NCBI GenBank assembly: GCA_003551265.1
Contig: PUMG01000286.1
Location: 1-21,585 of the forward strand
Reading direction: 5' to 3'
Length of the DNA: 21,585 bases
From: Halovenus sp.
GTDB taxonomy: Archaea > Halobacteriota > Halobacteria > Halobacteriales > Haloarculaceae
The notes under the pieces are model-generated. The model was not told the origin of the DNA. It worked only from the letters and a program-made list of their open reading frames with translations, and made no database searches. The translations under genes were made by a program, and so were the position numbers. This document shows positions 1-8,257 of this stretch, piece by piece (the stretch's first letter is position 1; every line of letters starts with the position of its first letter).

Positions 1-102
1 GTCGATGGGGCGACCACCACCGGCCAGGACGGCAGCGTTGTTTGGAATGTACGCGGGGAGCATCGCCCAGAACGCGACCACCACGACTGCAAACAACTCC
101 AT
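1..102 (-). CDS. carS: CDP-archaeol synthase CarS, N-terminal part (cut by window edge)
   Basis: The reverse strand from an ATG at 102 reads 34 codons to the window edge. The peptide has a hydrophobic first membrane segment followed by [21 protein letters not shown]. PAYxPNNAAVLxGGGxPID is the recognisable N-terminus of CarS (former DUF46). CarS is the integral membrane enzyme that joins CTP to digeranylgeranylglyceryl phosphate to give the CDP-activated precursor of archaeal polar lipids. A reverse-strand TTTATA lies at 131-126, 24-29 nt before the ATG, which fits a leaderless transcript. The gene is divergent from the DUF502 gene. Only the start is visible, so the integrity of the rest cannot be judged. 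Confidence 0.88.
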   Translation of the reverse strand, partial: MELFAVVVVAFWAMLPAYIPNNAAVLAGGGRPID

Positions 103-125
103 ACCACCGAGTCGAGGTCCCTGTG

Positions 126-131
126 TATAAA
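126..131 (-). promoter_or_regulatory. TATA box for carS
   Basis: The reverse strand reads TTTATA 24-29 nt upstream of the carS ATG at 102, the spacing expected for a leaderless haloarchaeal transcript. It lies in the 103-nt divergent promoter region shared with the DUF502 gene. Confidence 0.5.
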
Positions 132-205
132 TTCGGTCATTTCGACCAATACTCGCTATATTTTCTCCGACAGTATCATTACTCGTCCCACTCGTATCTC
201 TGATA

Positions 206-991
206 ATGGCTTCGTGGAAACGCGACTTTGCGAGCGGTCTCATCATCCTCGTCCCCCTCCTCGTGACGATTATCGTGCTAGCGTGGCTGTACAGCTACCT
301 GACGCGAGTTCCGATACCAGTTGATTCGCTGGCAGACGCCTATGGTCTGCCCGCAGAGCCGCTGAAGGTGCTGCTCACGCTCGTCATCTTCGTGTTGCTC
401 GTCTTCTCGGTCGGCTACCTCATGCGAACCGCTGTCGGTGCCGTCTTCGAGACCGCACTCGACGACATGATGAACTCGCTGCCCGGTCTGCGCGTCATCT
501 ACAACGCCTCCAAAATGGCCGTCGAGACGGCAATCGGCGGAACCGGCGAACTTCAGGCCCCAGTTCGACTCGAAGTGTGGGACGGCCTGCGTATGACCGC
601 GTTCAAAACTGGAAACAGGACGACTGACGGACGAGAAGTTCTGTTCTTGCCAACGGCACCCAACATCACAACGGGGTTCGTCATCGAGGTCGAACCCGAC
701 CGCTACTACGAGATAGACGACAGCGTCGAACACGCGCTGACACGCCTGCTGAGCGCTGGTTTCGGAGAATCGGGTGAAGACCGCGTCGCAAAGGTGTTTG
801 GCGACCAGCAAGCCGGTGCTCATCCTCCCGAGGTCAGCGTTGACGACATCGAAGAGATGGCTGGCGAGCAACCGGCCGACGCCCAGCCCCAAACTGCGGA
901 CACTCCACAGTCAGAGGAGTCTCTGGCTGGCGAGGCCTCACAGACGGATGACCGCACACAGCGCACTGACTCAACCCAGGGAACCGAGTGA
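206..991 (+). CDS. DUF502 family membrane protein
   Basis: This 261-residue protein has two hydrophobic segments, about residues 9-32 and 53-77, followed by a soluble domain with the DUF502 pattern: [11 protein letters not shown] near residue 93, a strand-rich region, and [14 protein letters not shown] near residue 146. The last ~60 residues are a Gln/Thr/Glu/Asp-rich tail with no fold signature, as in many haloarchaeal proteins. The family is membrane-anchored and its biochemical role is not established. The gene is divergent from carS, which may only reflect conserved order. The 174 nt before the next gene contain no further ORF I would call. Confidence 0.85.
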   Translation: MASWKRDFASGLIILVPLLVTIIVLAWLYSYLTRVPIPVDSLADAYGLPAEPLKVLLTLVIFVLLVFSVGYLMRTAVGAVFETALDDMMNSLPGLRVIYNASKMAVETAIGGTGELQAPVRLEVWDGLRMTAFKTGNRTTDGREVLFLPTAPNITTGFVIEVEPDRYYEIDDSVEHALTRLLSAGFGESGEDRVAKVFGDQQAGAHPPEVSVDDIEEMAGEQPADAQPQTADTPQSEESLAGEASQTDDRTQRTDSTQGTE

Positions 992-1119
992 ACGGGGTCG
1001 CAGACCACACCACTGAATCCCGGAGTCTGAAAGCAGGCGATAGACCTAAACAACGTCAGTCCTGACTGTCGGACCTCTGCCGACTTTCACATTCACAACC
1101 ATCTCATTTTTGAGACTCG

Positions 1120-1133
1120 TAACGCTTCCGTTA
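1120..1133 (+). promoter_or_regulatory. Inverted repeat overlapping the rbkR promoter (candidate autoregulatory operator)
   Basis: TAACG-cttc-CGTTA is a perfect 5-bp inverted repeat with a 4-nt centre. It runs into the likely TATA element TTATACTTAT at 1131-1140, which sits 26-35 nt before the chosen rbkR ATG. A bound dimer here would block TBP. The downstream gene encodes a fusion of a DNA-binding domain and a riboflavin kinase, so autoregulation is a reasonable inference. I cannot confirm the RbkR consensus from memory. Confidence 0.4.
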
Positions 1134-1165
1134 TACTTATGGTCAGAACGGAGAGACACCTAGGT

Positions 1166-1864
1166 ATGGTAGAGACACGGCGACTGCTCGGTAGCGCCGA
1201 GCTGTGGACGTTACAACAGCTGGCGCTGGCCGGAGCGCTCGGCGCCGAGGAAAAGATTTCCTGTGCATCACTTGCGGACACCCTCGACGTCTCCACACAG
1301 ACGGCATCGCGTCGACTCCAGCACTTAGAAGAGCACGGACACATCACGCGCGACATCGTGAGCGACGGGCAGTGGATCGGGATAACGCCCACCGGCGAGC
1401 AACGTCTCCGGACAGAGTACGAGGCGTATCGGCAGATTTTCGAAGCGGCCGACGGCGTCGAACTCCGGGGCACTGTCACGAGCGGCATGGGAGAGGGAAG
1501 TCATTACATTGCGCTGTCGGGATACATGCGCCAGTTCAGAGAGAAACTCGGTTACGAGCCGTTCGAGGGGACGCTGAACGTCGACCTCACACCGGAGAGC
1601 GTTCGTTCACAGACACGACTCGACTCGTTCGACCCGGTCGTCATCGAAGGCTGGGAGAGCGACGACCGGACGTACGGACCTGCGTACTGCTATTGCGCGT
1701 CCGTGTCGTCGGGTGCTGAGCGCTACGAGGACGCACACATCATCGCTCCCGAGCGCACACACCACGGCGACGACCACGTCGAGGTCATCGCACCGGAGAA
1801 GCTTCGCACCACGCTTGGACTCGAGGACGGAACGGAGGTGACCATCCATGTCGAAAATCAGTGA
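1166..1864 (+). CDS. rbkR: RbkR: HTH regulator fused to CTP-dependent riboflavin kinase
   Basis: The protein has 232 residues from ATG 1166. Residues about 10-80 form a winged helix-turn-helix (ASLADTLDVSTQTASRRLQHLEEHGHI). Residues about 98-230 match the archaeal CTP-dependent riboflavin kinase (DUF120): GTVTSGMGEGSHYIAL, PFEGTLNVDL and a C-terminal HVEVIAPEKLR. The kinase makes FMN from riboflavin using CTP, and in the RbkR family the HTH represses riboflavin genes. An in-frame ATG at 1139 was rejected because it lies inside the TATA-like TTATACTTAT, whereas 1166 has leaderless spacing. The 3' end overlaps ribB by 17 nt, so the two are very likely cotranscribed and translationally linked. 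Confidence 0.9.
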   Translation: MVETRRLLGSAELWTLQQLALAGALGAEEKISCASLADTLDVSTQTASRRLQHLEEHGHITRDIVSDGQWIGITPTGEQRLRTEYEAYRQIFEAADGVELRGTVTSGMGEGSHYIALSGYMRQFREKLGYEPFEGTLNVDLTPESVRSQTRLDSFDPVVIEGWESDDRTYGPAYCYCASVSSGAERYEDAHIIAPERTHHGDDHVEVIAPEKLRTTLGLEDGTEVTIHVENQ

Positions 1865-2528
1865 CCTGTCGGGAAGTTCGACCCTCGTCGACAGCGCCCT
1901 CGAGGCGTTTCGTCAGGGCGACCCTGTCTGCATCCACGACGCCGATGACCGCGAGGGAGAGACAGACCTCGTGTATCCGGCGGGAAGCGTCACACCGTCA
2001 GTGGTCTCGCGTCTGCGAAACGACGCTGGCGGACTCGTCTGTGTCGCGCTCAGCCACGAGGTTGCCGATGCGTTCGGGCTACCGTTCTTGCAGGACGTCA
2101 TCGACCACGACGCCGCCGCAGACCACGACCTGACCTACGACGACCGGTCGTCGTTCTCGCTGCCCGTGAACCACCGCGCAACTCACACTGGTATCACCGA
2201 CGAGGACCGTGCGCTGACGATTCGGGAACTGGCTGCCGCCGCCGAGACGCCAGCGGAGACGGAGTTTGCGGCGACGTTTCGGAGTCCCGGACACGTTCAC
2301 CTCCTCCGTGGTGCGCCGAACCTCCTCGCCGACCGACGTGGACACACCGAACTCGGTCTTGCACTCGCAGCACACGCTGACCTTCCTCCTGCAGTCGTCG
2401 TCTGCGAGATGCTCGACGACGAAACTGGGCGGGCACTCTCTCCGAGCGACGCCGCGGCCTACGCCAGCACCCACGGGATGCCGTTCGTCGAGGGCGCACA
2501 CCTGCTCGAGCGCTTCGTCTCCGAGTGA
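1848..2528 (+). CDS. ribB: 3,4-dihydroxy-2-butanone 4-phosphate synthase
   Basis: The 226-residue RibB converts ribulose 5-phosphate to dihydroxybutanone phosphate plus formate, supplying the four-carbon unit of riboflavin. The family signature DDREGETDLV (residues 33-42) carries the acidic metal and substrate residues. RNDAGGLVCVAL (58-69), THTGITDEDRALT (112-124), HVHLLRGAPNLL (149-160) and RGHTELGLAL (164-173, with His166 and Glu168) follow in the usual order. It is a stand-alone RibB without a GTP cyclohydrolase II domain, as is normal in archaea. Its start overlaps the end of rbkR, placing synthesis of the vitamin and its conversion to FMN in one transcription unit. Confidence 0.94.
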   Translation: MSKISDLSGSSTLVDSALEAFRQGDPVCIHDADDREGETDLVYPAGSVTPSVVSRLRNDAGGLVCVALSHEVADAFGLPFLQDVIDHDAAADHDLTYDDRSSFSLPVNHRATHTGITDEDRALTIRELAAAAETPAETEFAATFRSPGHVHLLRGAPNLLADRRGHTELGLALAAHADLPPAVVVCEMLDDETGRALSPSDAAAYASTHGMPFVEGAHLLERFVSE

Positions 2529-2608
2529 GATTGCTACGAGCGGATTTTCCTACACCGTCGGTTCGAGCAACTGTAACACTGATAAGACAGGAACCAGTCT
2601 GTGGGTGT

Positions 2609-3538
2609 ATGGGATTCGACGATATGGATGTCGACAGCATCTGGATGGACGGAGAGTTCGTCGACTGGGAGGACGCGACGGTTCACGTTCTCACACACGC
2701 ACTGCACTACGGAACGGGCGTCTTCGAGGGTGTCAGATGTTACGACACCGACGACGGCCCGGCGATTTTTCGCTGGGAGGAACATCTCGAACGACTCTAT
2801 GAGTCTGCCGCGCTGTTCGAGATAGAGATACCGTACGAGCCAGCAGAGTTGACCGAAGCGACACTCACACTGATTCGCCGTGAGGACCTCGCATCGTGTT
2901 ACATCCGCCCAGTCGCATTTTACGGCTACAAGATGCTCGGGCTGAACCCGAGCGACTGTCCGGTCGAGACCGCAATCGCTGTCTGGCCGTGGGGGGCCTA
3001 CCTCGGGGAGGAGGCGCTCGAAGACGGCGTCGACGTGGGTGTTTCGTCCTGGCGCAAGCACGCATCCAGTCAGATTCCGACCACTGCCAAGGTCACCGGC
3101 GCGTACGTCAACAGCGTCCTCGCCTCCCTCGAAGCACAGGCACACAACTACGTCGAGGGCATCGTCCTCAACAAAGAGGGCAACGTCGCCGAAGGTCCCG
3201 GCGAGAACATCTTCCTGATTCGTGACGAAGAGGTGTACACGCCGGGCATCTCGGAGGGAATACTCGATGGCATCACCCGACAGTCGGCTATCGAAATCGC
3301 CCGTGACCTCGGATATCCGGTCCACGAACAGGCGACTATCTCCCGTGGCGAACTCTACACCGCTGACGAACTGTTTTTCACCGGCACTGCTGCCGAGGTG
3401 ACGCCGATACGGTCGGTCGACGGAAAAGACATCAGTGCGGGAACGAAAGGACCGGTCACCGACCACATCCAGTCCCGGTTCTTCGAAATCGTCGAGAGCC
3501 AGCCAGCCGAGTACGAACACTGGTTCACTCCCGTGTAG
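2609..3538 (+). CDS. ilvE: Branched-chain amino acid aminotransferase
   Basis: This is a fold-type IV PLP aminotransferase of 309 residues. It begins MGFDDMDVDSIWMDGEFVDW, continues with HALHYGTGVFEGVRCY, places the Schiff-base lysine at about Lys161 (TTAKVTGAYVNS), and has EGPGENIFLI for cofactor phosphate binding. It should transfer amino groups between Leu/Ile/Val and 2-oxoglutarate in the cytoplasm. The reading frame extends upstream to 2525, overlapping ribB, but those 28 residues are not family-like and ATG 2609 gives the usual haloarchaeal N-terminus. The gap to ribB is 80 nt, so membership of the riboflavin operon is uncertain. Confidence 0.93.
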   Translation: MGFDDMDVDSIWMDGEFVDWEDATVHVLTHALHYGTGVFEGVRCYDTDDGPAIFRWEEHLERLYESAALFEIEIPYEPAELTEATLTLIRREDLASCYIRPVAFYGYKMLGLNPSDCPVETAIAVWPWGAYLGEEALEDGVDVGVSSWRKHASSQIPTTAKVTGAYVNSVLASLEAQAHNYVEGIVLNKEGNVAEGPGENIFLIRDEEVYTPGISEGILDGITRQSAIEIARDLGYPVHEQATISRGELYTADELFFTGTAAEVTPIRSVDGKDISAGTKGPVTDHIQSRFFEIVESQPAEYEHWFTPV

Positions 3539-3656
3539 CAGTTGCTGGAACTGTGATCTGCTGCTCGGACGACGAACCGTTCGAATATACCCGAAAGAAC
3601 AACCGACAGCGTATTTGTCCTCGATTCCATAGTCCGTGCTAACGACCGACGACTCC

Positions 3657-6194
3657 ATGAGTGACTTCGAAGGCTGTACGCTGTGTGACCTCCCGCTGGC
3701 CGGTACTGCCGTCGAGAGCGACGCAGGCGAGTGGTTCTGCTGTCCTGGCTGTCGACACGTCCACGAAGCGCTCGCTGACCACGACGACAACTCGTCGGAA
3801 GCGGACCTCGACGCCCTTCAGCAGACTGTCGAGGAGAACGAGTCCGAGGTTCCGGAAGGGTACGAGACGACCTTTCTTCGCATCGACGGGATGCACTGTA
3901 CGACCTGCGAGACGTTCATCGAGGCACGAGCGAGCGAGCGCGATGATGTCGGCGCGGTTGACGCGAGTTACATCACAGACACCGTCCGCGTCGACCACGA
4001 CCCCGACGAACTCGACGAGACGAGTCTGCGTGAGCACCTCACCGGATTAGGATACCGTGCGTACGCGCGAGACGACCCCATCGGGAAGCGCCAGGCCCGC
4101 GACGACATCTTCTTGCGACTCGTCGTTGGCGTCCTCTTCGGGATGATGGTGATGTTGCAGTACATCGCGCTCATCTATCCGACGTACTTCGACCACGGCC
4201 TGTACTACCCGCCGGAGACCGCCGAGTTTCTCGGCGAGATGCTCGCAGGTGGGTCGACCTCGTATCTCTATCTGGTGATGGGGCTGTTGACCAGCATCGT
4301 CTTCTTCTACACGGGTGGGCCGATAGTCAAGGGGGCGTACGTGAGCCTGAAGATGCGCGAGCCGAACATGGACCTGCTCATCACCATCGCGGCCGGCGCA
4401 GCGTGGGCGTACAGCACGCTCGCCATCTTCGTCGGAGAGCAACACATCTACTACGACGTCACCGTTGGAATCATCCTCGTCGTCACGGGTGGAAGCTACT
4501 ACGAGAACGAGATCAAACAGAAGGCGACCGAAACGCTGGCGAACCTGACACAGGCACAGGTCGACGAGGCACAGCTGTACGACGCTGATGGCGGAACGGA
4601 GACGATTCCAGTCGAGGCGCTCTCGGCTGGAGACACTGTCCTCGTCCGGGAGGGTGAGCGCCTCCCTGTCGATGGAACCGTCGTCGACGGCGAGGGAACA
4701 GTCGACGAGGCGGTCGTCACCGGAGAGTCGAAACCAGTGCCCAAGCGTGCGGGGACGGACGTCATCGGCGGGTCGTTGCTTCGGGACGGTTCACTCGTCG
4801 TCGAGGTTGGCGACGGTGCCGACAGCAGCATCGAGCGCATCACGGATATGGTGTGGAATCTCCAGAGCGCGAACCACGGCATCCAGCAACTCGCCGACAG
4901 GCTGGCGACGATTTTCGTCCCGCTGGTTCTCGTGCTTGCGGTCGTCGTCGGGACGATGCACTTCCTTCTCGGGGCGAGCGTCTCCTCGACGCTGCTGGTC
5001 GCGCTGACGGTACTCATCGTCTCGTGTCCGTGTGCGCTCGGACTCGCTACGCCACTGGCAATTGCCACGAGCGTCCGTGAGGCGCTCGAACGGGGAATCG
5101 TCGTCTTCGACGAGACGATATTCGAACGTCTCCGTGACGTCGACGTGGTCGTTTTCGACAAGACGGGAACACTCACCACAGGCGAGATGCGCGTTGTCGA
5201 CTCGACCGGTGACGAGACGAGTTTCGAGCGAGCAGCGCTTCTCGAAACACACTCTTCGCATCCGATTGCAGAAGCCATCGCCAGCCGATACGGCCGTGGT
5301 GAGAACGACAAGGATGCCAGCGATGAACGACGCGGCGGATACCTGGCCAGTACCCCCGCGCCTGACGGGGGTGTCGTCGACGAGACCGAGCAAGGCAAGA
5401 TTGTCGACGAGACTGAGGAAGGTGAGATTGTTGACGAGGCCGAGCAAGGCGAGAGTCGAGTCACAGGATTCGAGAGCTACGCGACGGGTGTCGGAGGGAC
5501 GGTCGAGGGAACGGCCGTTCTGGCCGGCCATCCGGACCTGTTCGACGAGCGTGGCTGGTCGATTCCATCGACGTTCGACGCAACAATTCGAGAGGCCCGC
5601 GACGCCGGGAACGTGCCGGTTGTCGTCGGTGAGGATGGGGTGGCGACTGGTGTCGTCGTCGTCGGAGACGACCCCCGTGAGGGGTGGGAAACGGCCGTCG
5701 AGCGACTGAACGAGCGCGACATCGAGGTCGCCGTGTTGACCGGTGATGACGAGCGCGCAGCGGGTGAGTTCGCGGCCAACCCTGGTGTTACCCACGTGTT
5801 CGCGGGAGTCCCTCCGGAAGCGAAAGCAGAGACGGTCAGACGACTCGGTGCAGGAAAGCAGACCGTGATGGTCGGCGACGGGACGAACGATGCGCCGGCG
5901 CTGGCGACTGCCGACCTCGGCATCGCACTGGGAAGTGGCACTGCGCTGGCGGCAGATGCGGCAGACGTCGCCATCGTCACCGACGACCTCGACTCGCTGG
6001 AGACGGTGTTCGACCTCTCACACGCCGCCAACAGCAGAGTCAAACAGAACATCGGCTGGGCGTTCTGTTACAACGCGATTGCGATTCCCCTCGCTGTTAC
6101 CGGTCTCATCAACCCGCTCTTTGCGGCGGTCGCGATGGCGACCAGCAGTCTGCTCGTCGTGACCAACTCATCGCGAGCGTTGCTTCCCGAGTGA
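3657..6194 (+). CDS. Heavy-metal (copper-type) P1B ATPase with N-terminal cysteine cluster
   Basis: This is an 845-residue ATPase. Residues 7-32 carry CxxC...CCxxC (Cys7, 10, 28, 29, 32), like the metal-binding domain in front of FixI/CcoI/CtpA-type pumps. An HMA domain follows with GMHCTTC (Cys81, Cys84). TGES (355-358), the transmembrane CPC motif (457-459) typical of Cu+ transport, the phosphorylated DKTGT (Asp501), HP in SSHPIAEA and GDGTNDAP (from Gly740) are all present. The last helices contain YNAIAIP and MATSS. Function is ATP-driven Cu+ export, or copper supply to cytochrome oxidase if the FixI likeness holds. Residues 573-599, in the nucleotide-binding domain, are an acidic triplicated 9-mer. 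GTG 3636 is in frame, but ATG 3657 leads directly into the cysteine cluster. Confidence 0.9.
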   Translation: MSDFEGCTLCDLPLAGTAVESDAGEWFCCPGCRHVHEALADHDDNSSEADLDALQQTVEENESEVPEGYETTFLRIDGMHCTTCETFIEARASERDDVGAVDASYITDTVRVDHDPDELDETSLREHLTGLGYRAYARDDPIGKRQARDDIFLRLVVGVLFGMMVMLQYIALIYPTYFDHGLYYPPETAEFLGEMLAGGSTSYLYLVMGLLTSIVFFYTGGPIVKGAYVSLKMREPNMDLLITIAAGAAWAYSTLAIFVGEQHIYYDVTVGIILVVTGGSYYENEIKQKATETLANLTQAQVDEAQLYDADGGTETIPVEALSAGDTVLVREGERLPVDGTVVDGEGTVDEAVVTGESKPVPKRAGTDVIGGSLLRDGSLVVEVGDGADSSIERITDMVWNLQSANHGIQQLADRLATIFVPLVLVLAVVVGTMHFLLGASVSSTLLVALTVLIVSCPCALGLATPLAIATSVREALERGIVVFDETIFERLRDVDVVVFDKTGTLTTGEMRVVDSTGDETSFERAALLETHSSHPIAEAIASRYGRGENDKDASDERRGGYLASTPAPDGGVVDETEQGKIVDETEEGEIVDEAEQGESRVTGFESYATGVGGTVEGTAVLAGHPDLFDERGWSIPSTFDATIREARDAGNVPVVVGEDGVATGVVVVGDDPREGWETAVERLNERDIEVAVLTGDDERAAGEFAANPGVTHVFAGVPPEAKAETVRRLGAGKQTVMVGDGTNDAPALATADLGIALGSGTALAADAADVAIVTDDLDSLETVFDLSHAANSRVKQNIGWAFCYNAIAIPLAVTGLINPLFAAVAMATSSLLVVTNSSRALLPE
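5373..5453 (+). repeat. Three tandem 27-bp repeats inside the P-type ATPase gene
   Basis: The DNA encodes VVDETEQGK, IVDETEEGE and IVDEAEQGE in succession, each unit exactly 27 bp, so copy-number changes keep the frame. It follows a low-complexity stretch in the nucleotide-binding domain and adds strong negative charge. It is most likely a surface loop expanded by slippage. Confidence 0.9.
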
Positions 6195-6204
6195 CGCGAG
6201 CCAC

Positions 6205-6286
6205 TATAGGGATTATCGTACGTCATCAGAGAGTTCTCGCCGCACGGTGTGGCGAGCATCTCTGTACAGGTCCGATAATCCCGATA
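6205..6286. repeat. Nested 82-nt inverted repeat (hairpin, cruciform or MITE-like)
   Basis: The outer arms TATAGGGATTATCG (6205-6218) and CGATAATCCCGATA (6273-6286) are complementary at 13 of 14 positions. Inside them AGAGA (6228-6232) pairs with TCTCT (6259-6263), and CTCGCC (6236-6241) pairs with GGCGAG (6251-6256) around the loop GCACGGTGT. The element occupies most of the 155-nt gap between the ATPase stop and the acetyltransferase ATG. It could be an RNA hairpin at the ATPase 3' end, a small non-autonomous element or a cruciform. No protein is encoded. Confidence 0.75.
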
Positions 6287-6349
6287 CCTTCTGGCTCTGA
6301 GCCAGAGACGACCCACAACTGTAATACCGTCGCCACGACCACCCGCTGT

Positions 6350-7579
6350 ATGGTTGATTATCGCCCACTTGGAGACGAGCATCGAGATGCGTTCTTCGAG
6401 TACACGACGTACGCGTTCAGCCCGGACACCGGGCCGGTCGAGTACGACCCCGAAGAACACGACAGCGAGCGTGTGCGCATGGGTGCACAGCGGGGACTGT
6501 TCACCGACGACGATGACCGTCCTCGCTGTCTCTGTGCGCACTACTGGTTCGATGCGCTGGTCCGTGGGGAGCCCCACCCTGCACCGGGTCTCTCGGCGGT
6601 TGCGACACCACCGGAGTACCGACGCACCGGGTACATCGAGCAACTGCTCACACACTCCCTCGAAGAGTACCGCTCCCGCGAGAGTCGATTCTCGCTTCTC
6701 TGGCCGTTTCGCACCCGGTTCTACCGCCAGTTCGGCTGGGAGACCTGTTCGTCGTACCAGCTGTACACCTGCGAACCGGAGGCGCTTTCGTTCGCCAGAA
6801 AGGCACGAAACGAGAGTGAGAGCAGCGAGAATGAGGAGACCTGCTACCGCCAGGTCGACCCTGACGAGTACGAACGACTCGTCCCCGTGTACGAGGAGTT
6901 CTCCGACCGATATACGCTGTCGATCAGTCGTGACGAGCAGTGGTGGCGACACCGGGTGTTTTCGAGCTGGACGACGGATCCGTACGTCTACGCCTACGAG
7001 CGTGAGGGCGAGGTTCGGGGCTATCTCGTCTACTCCATCGAAGGTGAGTGGAGCGACCGGACGATGCGCGTGTGGGAACTGGTCTTCGCCGACAACGATG
7101 CGCTGTTGGCTCTCTGTGGGTACTGTGCCAATCACGACTCACAGGTTTCAGAGGTCGCGTTCTCGCTGCCGACCGACGTCGATTTTCTCACGGTCGTTCC
7201 CGAGCCAGAAGACGTCGAGTGTGAGCAGAAAGTCGGTGCTATGGCCCGAATCGTCGACGTCTCCGAGACGCTGTCTGCGCTCCAGTATCCAGCGGTCGAC
7301 GCCGCGGTGACGCTGCGTGTCGAGGATTCGTTCGCCGACTGGAACGACAGGACGTACCGGCTCGTGGTCGACGACGGTGTGGCCACGTGTGAGCCTGTCT
7401 CTGCTGGGCGCGAGGCTGACGTCACCCTCGACGTGGGTGCGCTCACACAGCTCGCCGTTGGCTATCGCTCTGTCCATGAACTCGAACGGAGCAACCGAAT
7501 CGAGAGGGTTGACGACGGTCTCTCGACGCTCGACCGGCTGTTTCCGAGCGAACAGACGTTCGTCGGCACCCGGTTCTAG
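6350..7579 (+). CDS. Eis-like GNAT N-acetyltransferase
   Basis: The 409-residue protein resembles the Eis family (COG4552). The first GNAT domain contains the acetyl-CoA loop region ATPPEYRRTGYIEQLLTHSL and FYRQFGWETCSSYQLY. A second GNAT-like domain spans about residues 180-290 (EREGEVRGYLVYSIEGEW), and a C-terminal SCP2-like domain follows (VTLRVEDSFADWNDRTYRL ... LTQLAVGYRSV). Such enzymes acetylate amines on proteins or small molecules; the substrate here is unknown. The frame is open upstream to 6191, but that stretch reads through the hairpin at 6205-6286. ATG 6350, with a weak TATA-like TGTAATA 25-30 nt before it, is the better start. The NUDIX gene begins 6 nt after the stop. Confidence 0.85.
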   Translation: MVDYRPLGDEHRDAFFEYTTYAFSPDTGPVEYDPEEHDSERVRMGAQRGLFTDDDDRPRCLCAHYWFDALVRGEPHPAPGLSAVATPPEYRRTGYIEQLLTHSLEEYRSRESRFSLLWPFRTRFYRQFGWETCSSYQLYTCEPEALSFARKARNESESSENEETCYRQVDPDEYERLVPVYEEFSDRYTLSISRDEQWWRHRVFSSWTTDPYVYAYEREGEVRGYLVYSIEGEWSDRTMRVWELVFADNDALLALCGYCANHDSQVSEVAFSLPTDVDFLTVVPEPEDVECEQKVGAMARIVDVSETLSALQYPAVDAAVTLRVEDSFADWNDRTYRLVVDDGVATCEPVSAGREADVTLDVGALTQLAVGYRSVHELERSNRIERVDDGLSTLDRLFPSEQTFVGTRF

Positions 7580-7585
7580 CGAACC

Positions 7586-8167
7586 ATGACCGACCACATC
7601 AACCGAACGGACGTACGAGAACGCCTCCGCCGCCTTGACGAAGAGTACGATATCGAGTACCAGGAGGAAGCGGAGGTAAGTGTCGACCCGGCAACGTTCC
7701 CCGAGGAGGTCGAACTGGCCCGAAGTGGGTATCTCGGGAGTAGCTACGTCTGGGTTGTTCGCACGCCCTCACAGACTGTGCCGCTGAGTGAGTCGATGGC
7801 TGCGGTCGAGGAGAAGCGACCGCGTGTGCTCATGATTCTGGGACGAGGTGGTCACGCGTGGGGGATTCCGGGGGGTGGTCGGGAGACAGGCGAGACGTTC
7901 GAGGAAGGTGCTCGTCGCGAGGTATGCGAGGAGACGAACATCGAGTGCAAACTCACGGACTGTTTCGGCACCAGATACGAGTACCGGAGCGCTCCGGGCC
8001 ACGACGAGGTACTGCACATGCTTCGCGTGGTGTTTACGGGCGAGTACGCGGGTGGGAACATCGCAATCCAGCCGGGAGAGTTGAACGGTGCGGCCTGGTT
8101 CGCTCACCGGCCATCGCAGGTACACCCGCTGGCACGACCAGTTGCGGCGGTCTGGTTCGAGGAGTGA
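7586..8167 (+). CDS. NUDIX hydrolase
   Basis: This 193-residue protein has a clear NUDIX box at residues 97-119. Gly97, Glu103, Arg111-Glu112 and Glu115-Glu116 fit GX5EX7REUXEE, while the usual glycine after EEx is Asn118. The preceding segment (RPRVLMILGRGGHAWGIPGG) is the standard strand entering the box. About 75 N-terminal residues (including RERLRRLDEEYDIEYQEEAE) form an acidic helical extension outside the core. The enzyme should hydrolyse a nucleoside diphosphate linked to some moiety; the substrate cannot be predicted. Its start 6 nt after the acetyltransferase stop suggests cotranscription. Confidence 0.9.
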   Translation: MTDHINRTDVRERLRRLDEEYDIEYQEEAEVSVDPATFPEEVELARSGYLGSSYVWVVRTPSQTVPLSESMAAVEEKRPRVLMILGRGGHAWGIPGGGRETGETFEEGARREVCEETNIECKLTDCFGTRYEYRSAPGHDEVLHMLRVVFTGEYAGGNIAIQPGELNGAAWFAHRPSQVHPLARPVAAVWFEE

Positions 8168-8190
8168 GGCGGACTGGTCTGTCTGATTCA

Positions 8191-8207
8191 GCCTGTGTCT
8201 GACAGGC
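8191..8207 (+). terminator. Short hairpin after the NUDIX gene
   Basis: GCCTGT-GTCTG-ACAGGC forms a perfect 6-bp stem with a 5-nt loop, 24 nt after the NUDIX stop and 20 nt before the rnhB TATA box. No U-tract follows, so it may be a processing or boundary hairpin rather than a terminator. Confidence 0.35.
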
Positions 8208-8226
8208 GTCTGCCTCGCTGCCAAGA

Positions 8227-8232
8227 TTTATA
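8227..8232 (+). promoter_or_regulatory. TATA box for rnhB
   Basis: TTTATA (context CCAAGATTTATACTTG) sits 26-31 nt upstream of ATG 8258. This is the spacing for a leaderless transcript and decides the start against the upstream in-frame ATG at 8195. Confidence 0.65.
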
Positions 8233-8257
8233 CTTGACTCGCCCTCCAGAGCGCAGT

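Noticed and set aside
3575..3600. Partial inverted repeat GTTCG-N8-CGAA upstream of the copper ATPase as a copper-regulator operator
   Set aside because: The arms are short, the repeat lies about 70 nt before the start and the TATA position is unclear, so the evidence is too weak to list.
2534..3790. Minus-strand open frame of 418 codons opposite the aminotransferase
   Set aside because: It is an antisense shadow of ilvE and the start of the ATPase, with no family likeness.
6191..6349. Extended N-terminus of the Eis-like protein from an ATG overlapping the ATPase stop
   Set aside because: The extension would be encoded by the nested inverted repeat and has no GNAT-like sequence; the inner ATG 6350 gives the family N-terminus.
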